A stretch of 64,000 nt of DNA from Tetranychus cinnabarinus. Its lineage: Eukaryota; Arthropoda; Arachnida; Trombidiformes; Tetranychidae. Position numbers and translations under genes: made by a program. This document shows positions 59,801-64,000 of this stretch, in pieces. How positions within the stretch are numbered: position 1 is the first letter of the stretch; every line of letters starts with the position of its first letter. The notes under the pieces are model-generated. The model saw only the letters and a program-made list of their open reading frames with translations, was not told where the DNA came from and ran no database searches. Where the stretch lies: assembly GCA_022266195.1 (NCBI GenBank), contig WHVY01000003.1, forward strand, positions 3,906,001 through 3,970,000, read 5' to 3'.

Positions 59801-62800
59801 TAATTGTTTTACATTTGCTTAGTTAAATGTAGTCTATTTAACGAATTGGGTTTGTATTGACCTTAAATTGTTTTTTTACTTGCACCTGTACACAACTTGC
59901 CTTTTATCCATTTTACTGGATAGATGAGATTGGACTGTTATCCCATGACTATGTAATGGAGGCTTACAAGTAAATTCTGGCTCAGACTGAATTGTTGAAA
60001 TATGGATATTTTGTGTTCACCTACAACTGTTTATCGATGGATTAATCATGGTTAAACAAGGACACTTCTTACTAAATTATGATCGCCTGGCATTACAGAA
60101 TGTAATGCATGCTTAATCTAGAGATTGTTTGTTCTCGCGTCAACCTAGGATAACATTTGTAATTACATTTTATATCAGATTTACCTTTAGGAACAAATTC
60201 TCATTTAATTTGATCCTTCTTGTTACTAGAGGGAACAAAATTTCATCTTTCCTGTTTATTCTACCCCCGTTTTCTGGATTTACATTCAAGTGGCTACTAA
60301 ATATTATTCATGAGCATTTGCCCTTTTCAAACTGTTTCCTGTTGAACCTGGTGAATTGACTTTAATGCCACTGGAACTGAACTGATCACCAAAATGGAAA
60401 ATACATGGAATAATAGTGGAATATCAGAGAAAATAATAGTTTAAAATGAACTTGGCTTCCCGTATAATCTGGCCATTCCAAGGAAAAAGGAAAACAGTTA
60501 AAGGCACAAACAGCAATATTGGCGACTTACATGCACACTTAACCCAGTTATACCCATCGTCAATTATTTTCATTCAATTGATTTAAGATGCAATCGTAAT
60601 AATAATGTGAACTGAAAGAAGCCAGGAGAGTCAAGGAAAATCCAAATTTGCAGTTTCACCATAAGACTTGAAATGATTGCAATCAGAATAATTCAATCTC
60701 ACTGAAATGAGAAAATTCAATTATTTCAACTGTCAACTATTAGCTGAGATGGAGCCCAAAAAATACAGCAAATAATATTGATGGCCAAAAAATAGTATTG
60801 CTGCTGCAGAAAAAAAAGACAAGTCTACCAAAAATTGGTAATCATCTGGTAATGATAATGGCGAAAGAGGTATTGATGAAGGAAAATATCATCACCAGTT
60901 TTTGGGTTTGCAGTTTTTTAAACAACAACAAGAACATAATAATATTGAACAATCACACTTAATCTAATAGCGATTAAATGGCTGATAATGTGACCCTGTC
61001 TGGAACAGTTGATTGGAAGATATTGGATCAAATTGATTGCGACAAAATCTAATTCTAATGGAATTGCTGTTTCCCCAAGTTTTCACCATTGAACCAGCCA
61101 AGAGCACATAATCATCATCAATAATCACAATCTCAATTTACATAGGCAGACACATTAACTGTCTTCGCCTTTCCCCTTTGATACTATGCTCAATGATGAA
61201 CAATTAATTTAATAATCATAATAACGGTGATAATGATGAACATAATAATGACAAGCTGCGGAAAAAATAATTAAAATGTCATTCCCTTCCTTAACCAGTG
61301 TTGATCCAATGGCATTAACTCTAATAATAGTCAACTTGTGACATTTTTATACCTTTGGGCAACGATAATCTACTTGTTTCTTTCCTATTTATAGTCTTAA
61401 GCAATTTAATCAAATCAATATCAATTGGACAATTATTACCATTCAATCTAGATAATGTAATAATCATATTTACCTAATAAGTTAATGCCAAAAAGTTGAG
61501 CCTCATCCAATGGACCTTTCATTAACTAAATTAATTTTGATAATTTGTACTTTCAAAAGACTGTAAAGTCTACATGTTTTTCAGCTTTCATCATTGTCTA
61601 CCTTTTTTTAATTATAACAATTGTTGCCTTATCATGAATAAAACATTATTTTCAATAAACTTCCATTAAGAATCAGTTGTGCATGATAAACCAATTTCAA
61701 TCTTGTTCATCACCAAGACTACCTTTAATGAAGACAATTGATCATTATAATCATTTAGATTGTGATTATTTTGCCTCTCTCTTTCCTACCTTTAATACCT
61801 TTCCAATGATTAATTAAAGGTTTACCTGATTGAGGTTATCTTTAATTGATATTATTAACCATTCCAAATCCTAATGGTTAAATGATTTACAATTTAAATG
61901 AGCAAAGATGAAATTATTGAAAGCTAAAAGGTTAAACATAGAAAGGAACTTGAAAATGGTCATTTCCCTGAAACTGGTCAAGAAGATAAAATGGTGAAGA
62001 GAATCAAGAAAGTTGATGAACATGAAGAACATGGGAAAACAAGTTATTTCAATTTAAGATAACCATTCACTTCCGATTCCATTGTATTGACAAAGAATAG
62101 CCAAATGTTACATTTGTCTTGCAATCAAAAGTAACACCAATCAACCAGAAATAACCAATTTACCTCTGACTTTGCCAATCAGAGACTCTTTTCACTTCAA
62201 AAAGTCTTTCAATATTTATTATCATTTGGAACAAAATTCAGTAATTTTCCCCTTTCCCTCATTTGAAAGTACAAAATAAACCCAAAACGAACCCATTTGA
62301 TATGCAACGAATGTCAAGTAACTCTTTGTGTTGCCTCAACATTGGTAGCATCTTATCAAATGGAAATTGTTTTCATGATGAAATTGAAACGAATACGCAA
62401 ATTGAGCATTTTAAAATGATATTTTCTTTTCTCTGATTAAATTACTGTAACAACAGAAAACCAGAAAAAAATGTAACTCAAACTGAATTTCCTTTTTCAA
62501 GCCTTTCCGTTTTCACTTGAAACCAACATATTAATTTCATTATTTTGCTCTTACCCTTTACATCAACGATAATACCAGAATGATGAAAAAAAACATTCTA
62601 CAGGTTGAATTGAAGGGAAGGATGAAAAAATTGTTGCTTCATTTCGCATCCATTGAGATGTTAAAATTGAATTTAAAATTTATCTCAGAATTTAAAATTT
62701 GGTAAACTTGTCAAGGCAAACTAGGAAAAGGTAGGCAACTTAAAAAACTCGGAAATACACGAAAAAAGTATTGATAAAAAGTTTCAAAAAGGGAAAAAAG

Positions 62801-64000
62801 ATGATGATGATAAAAGATAGGAAAAGATGAAGACATTACATTCAATTTAACTTGTGATTTTGCCTTGAAAAGCAAAATCACTCCCAAGCCATAATACATT
62901 TACTTTGAGATTTTTTGTGCTTCGTCCTCATTCAACTTATCAGTTATTTTAATATCTGAAAAGGTTTACCAGAAACAACAAGAGCAAACAAAAAAGATAA
63001 CAAAAGCTGAGGTAAAAATGGTAATAAGAGAAACAAAAATATCAAAATAAATCTAATATTTTTTGCTCTTTTTGTTTCATCAAATGTTTATCAAACAGAG
63101 AGGAAAAGAAGTGAAAGGCTTTTATCCTTTTCGCCATTTCGCAGTCATCATTGGGAATAATTTCATCTGCAGTAACAAGCAAGAGACACGAAATTCATCA
63201 TATTTTATTCCCAGAATTCACAGGTAAATTCAAATGATAAATATCATGAATGATGAATGGAAATGTGAACAAATTGTTGCAATATTGACAAGGTTTGAAA
63301 GTAAAGCTGAAAAGATGAAAAAATATTGAAAAAAAAAGATTTCTGTTTTTTACTTGTTGAACATTTTTACCTTGTTTTAGGTTCATCATTAGCTTTGCTG
63401 AGGAATGATGAAAATGACGAGAAAAGACTAAAGATTTGGGAATCAACAGGGAATTTGATTTACATTTTGCTTTTCAGAAGTTTAACCATTTGATCGCAAG
63501 TGTTGACCCGTCTGTTTACATTTGGTCAGTGAAAAGATGAAAAGTGAAATTGATGTAAATTTAGAGTTGAAACCTTTTCCTCTGTAAATTGAAAATTGAA
63601 AAGTTGACAGTTTAATGGTCAATTGTTAACAGCCTTTTGATCATGATTGAGTAGCTTTCCTCTCTCATCATCTTTAAATCAATTTCATTTCAATTGCCTA
63701 TTCTTTATTCAATGTGATTATTTTTATTCCTGTTCGTGTCCATCACTTTTCCTGTATTTACTTGGATATTATTTATTGCCAGTGAAAAGTTATCAATAAG
63801 ATAACAATAATTGGTTGCTGTTGTTGTTTGTTTTTGTTTCTTGGGATTGACTTGCAAACAAACAACTTTCCAATGGTTAAGTGATATTGAAGGATTGGTT
63901 AAGAGGGAAAGGTTAAAGTTTCAATATAAGGTTATCAGGAAATGAAATTTTCATTGCAATGGAAAGAAACAAATGAAGGGAAGCCAAATCAGGGAATAAT
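56888..64000. other. Long gene-free stretch, right part
   Basis: No gene, RNA gene or clear repeat unit could be recognised in these 7 kb. The sequence is AT-rich with short open frames only, none with family features or paired splice signals that I trust. Confidence 0.5.

Overview
This is a window of an AT-rich (roughly two-thirds A+T) animal nuclear genome. Genes are split by small GT-AG introns, and orthologues of neuronal, Golgi, ciliary and mitochondrial genes are easy to read. Syntaxin-1, ARFRP1, B4GALT7, the complex I subunit NDUFB2, the SDH assembly factor SDHAF4, a RAD51AP1-like protein and IFT172 are all recognisable. The compact exons, the short Gly/Tyr-rich secreted peptides and the overall style suggest an arthropod, perhaps a mite or another chelicerate. 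That placement is an inference, not something the sequence proves.

Layout. 1-6.1 kb: 3' part of syntaxin-1 (+ strand; its N-terminal exons lie left of the window). 6.1-13 kb: mostly non-coding, with a dispersed 0.8 kb repeat, a fold-back element built from 15-bp units, and one doubtful secreted-type ORF. 13-18.9 kb: two nearly identical ARFRP1 GTPase genes in tandem, separated by B4GALT7, a decayed PFAS (purine synthesis) pseudogene and a GC-rich island with a tRNA-like A box. 19.9-21 kb: a two-exon secreted protein (- strand) that I do not recognise. 23.2-31.2 kb: a cluster of secreted Gly/Tyr-rich peptide genes. Two are an inverted duplicate pair that includes the promoter and encloses NDUFB2 and SDHAF4. 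A third, diverged member lies beyond a RAD51AP1-like gene. 33.9-45.4 kb: IFT172, with an intron 1 full of tandem repeats, flanked on both sides by direct copies of a ~1 kb segment. 45.4-48.7 kb: a nested insertion into the right-hand copy, with a candidate 8-10 bp target duplication. It carries a broken THAP domain, a fold-back element, and an intact ORF next to its own apparent broken paralogue. 48.8-64 kb: no gene found; AT-rich DNA with simple repeats and one possible micro-exon.

How the genes relate. They do not form an operon or pathway. NDUFB2 and SDHAF4 are adjacent mitochondrial genes. ARFRP1 and B4GALT7 both act at the Golgi. The Gly/Tyr-rich peptides look like a local family expanded by duplication. 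The most notable features are structural: duplications whose edges coincide with coding boundaries, inverted gene pairs, intronic tandem arrays and nested insertions. All exon coordinates were read by eye from frames and splice sites.
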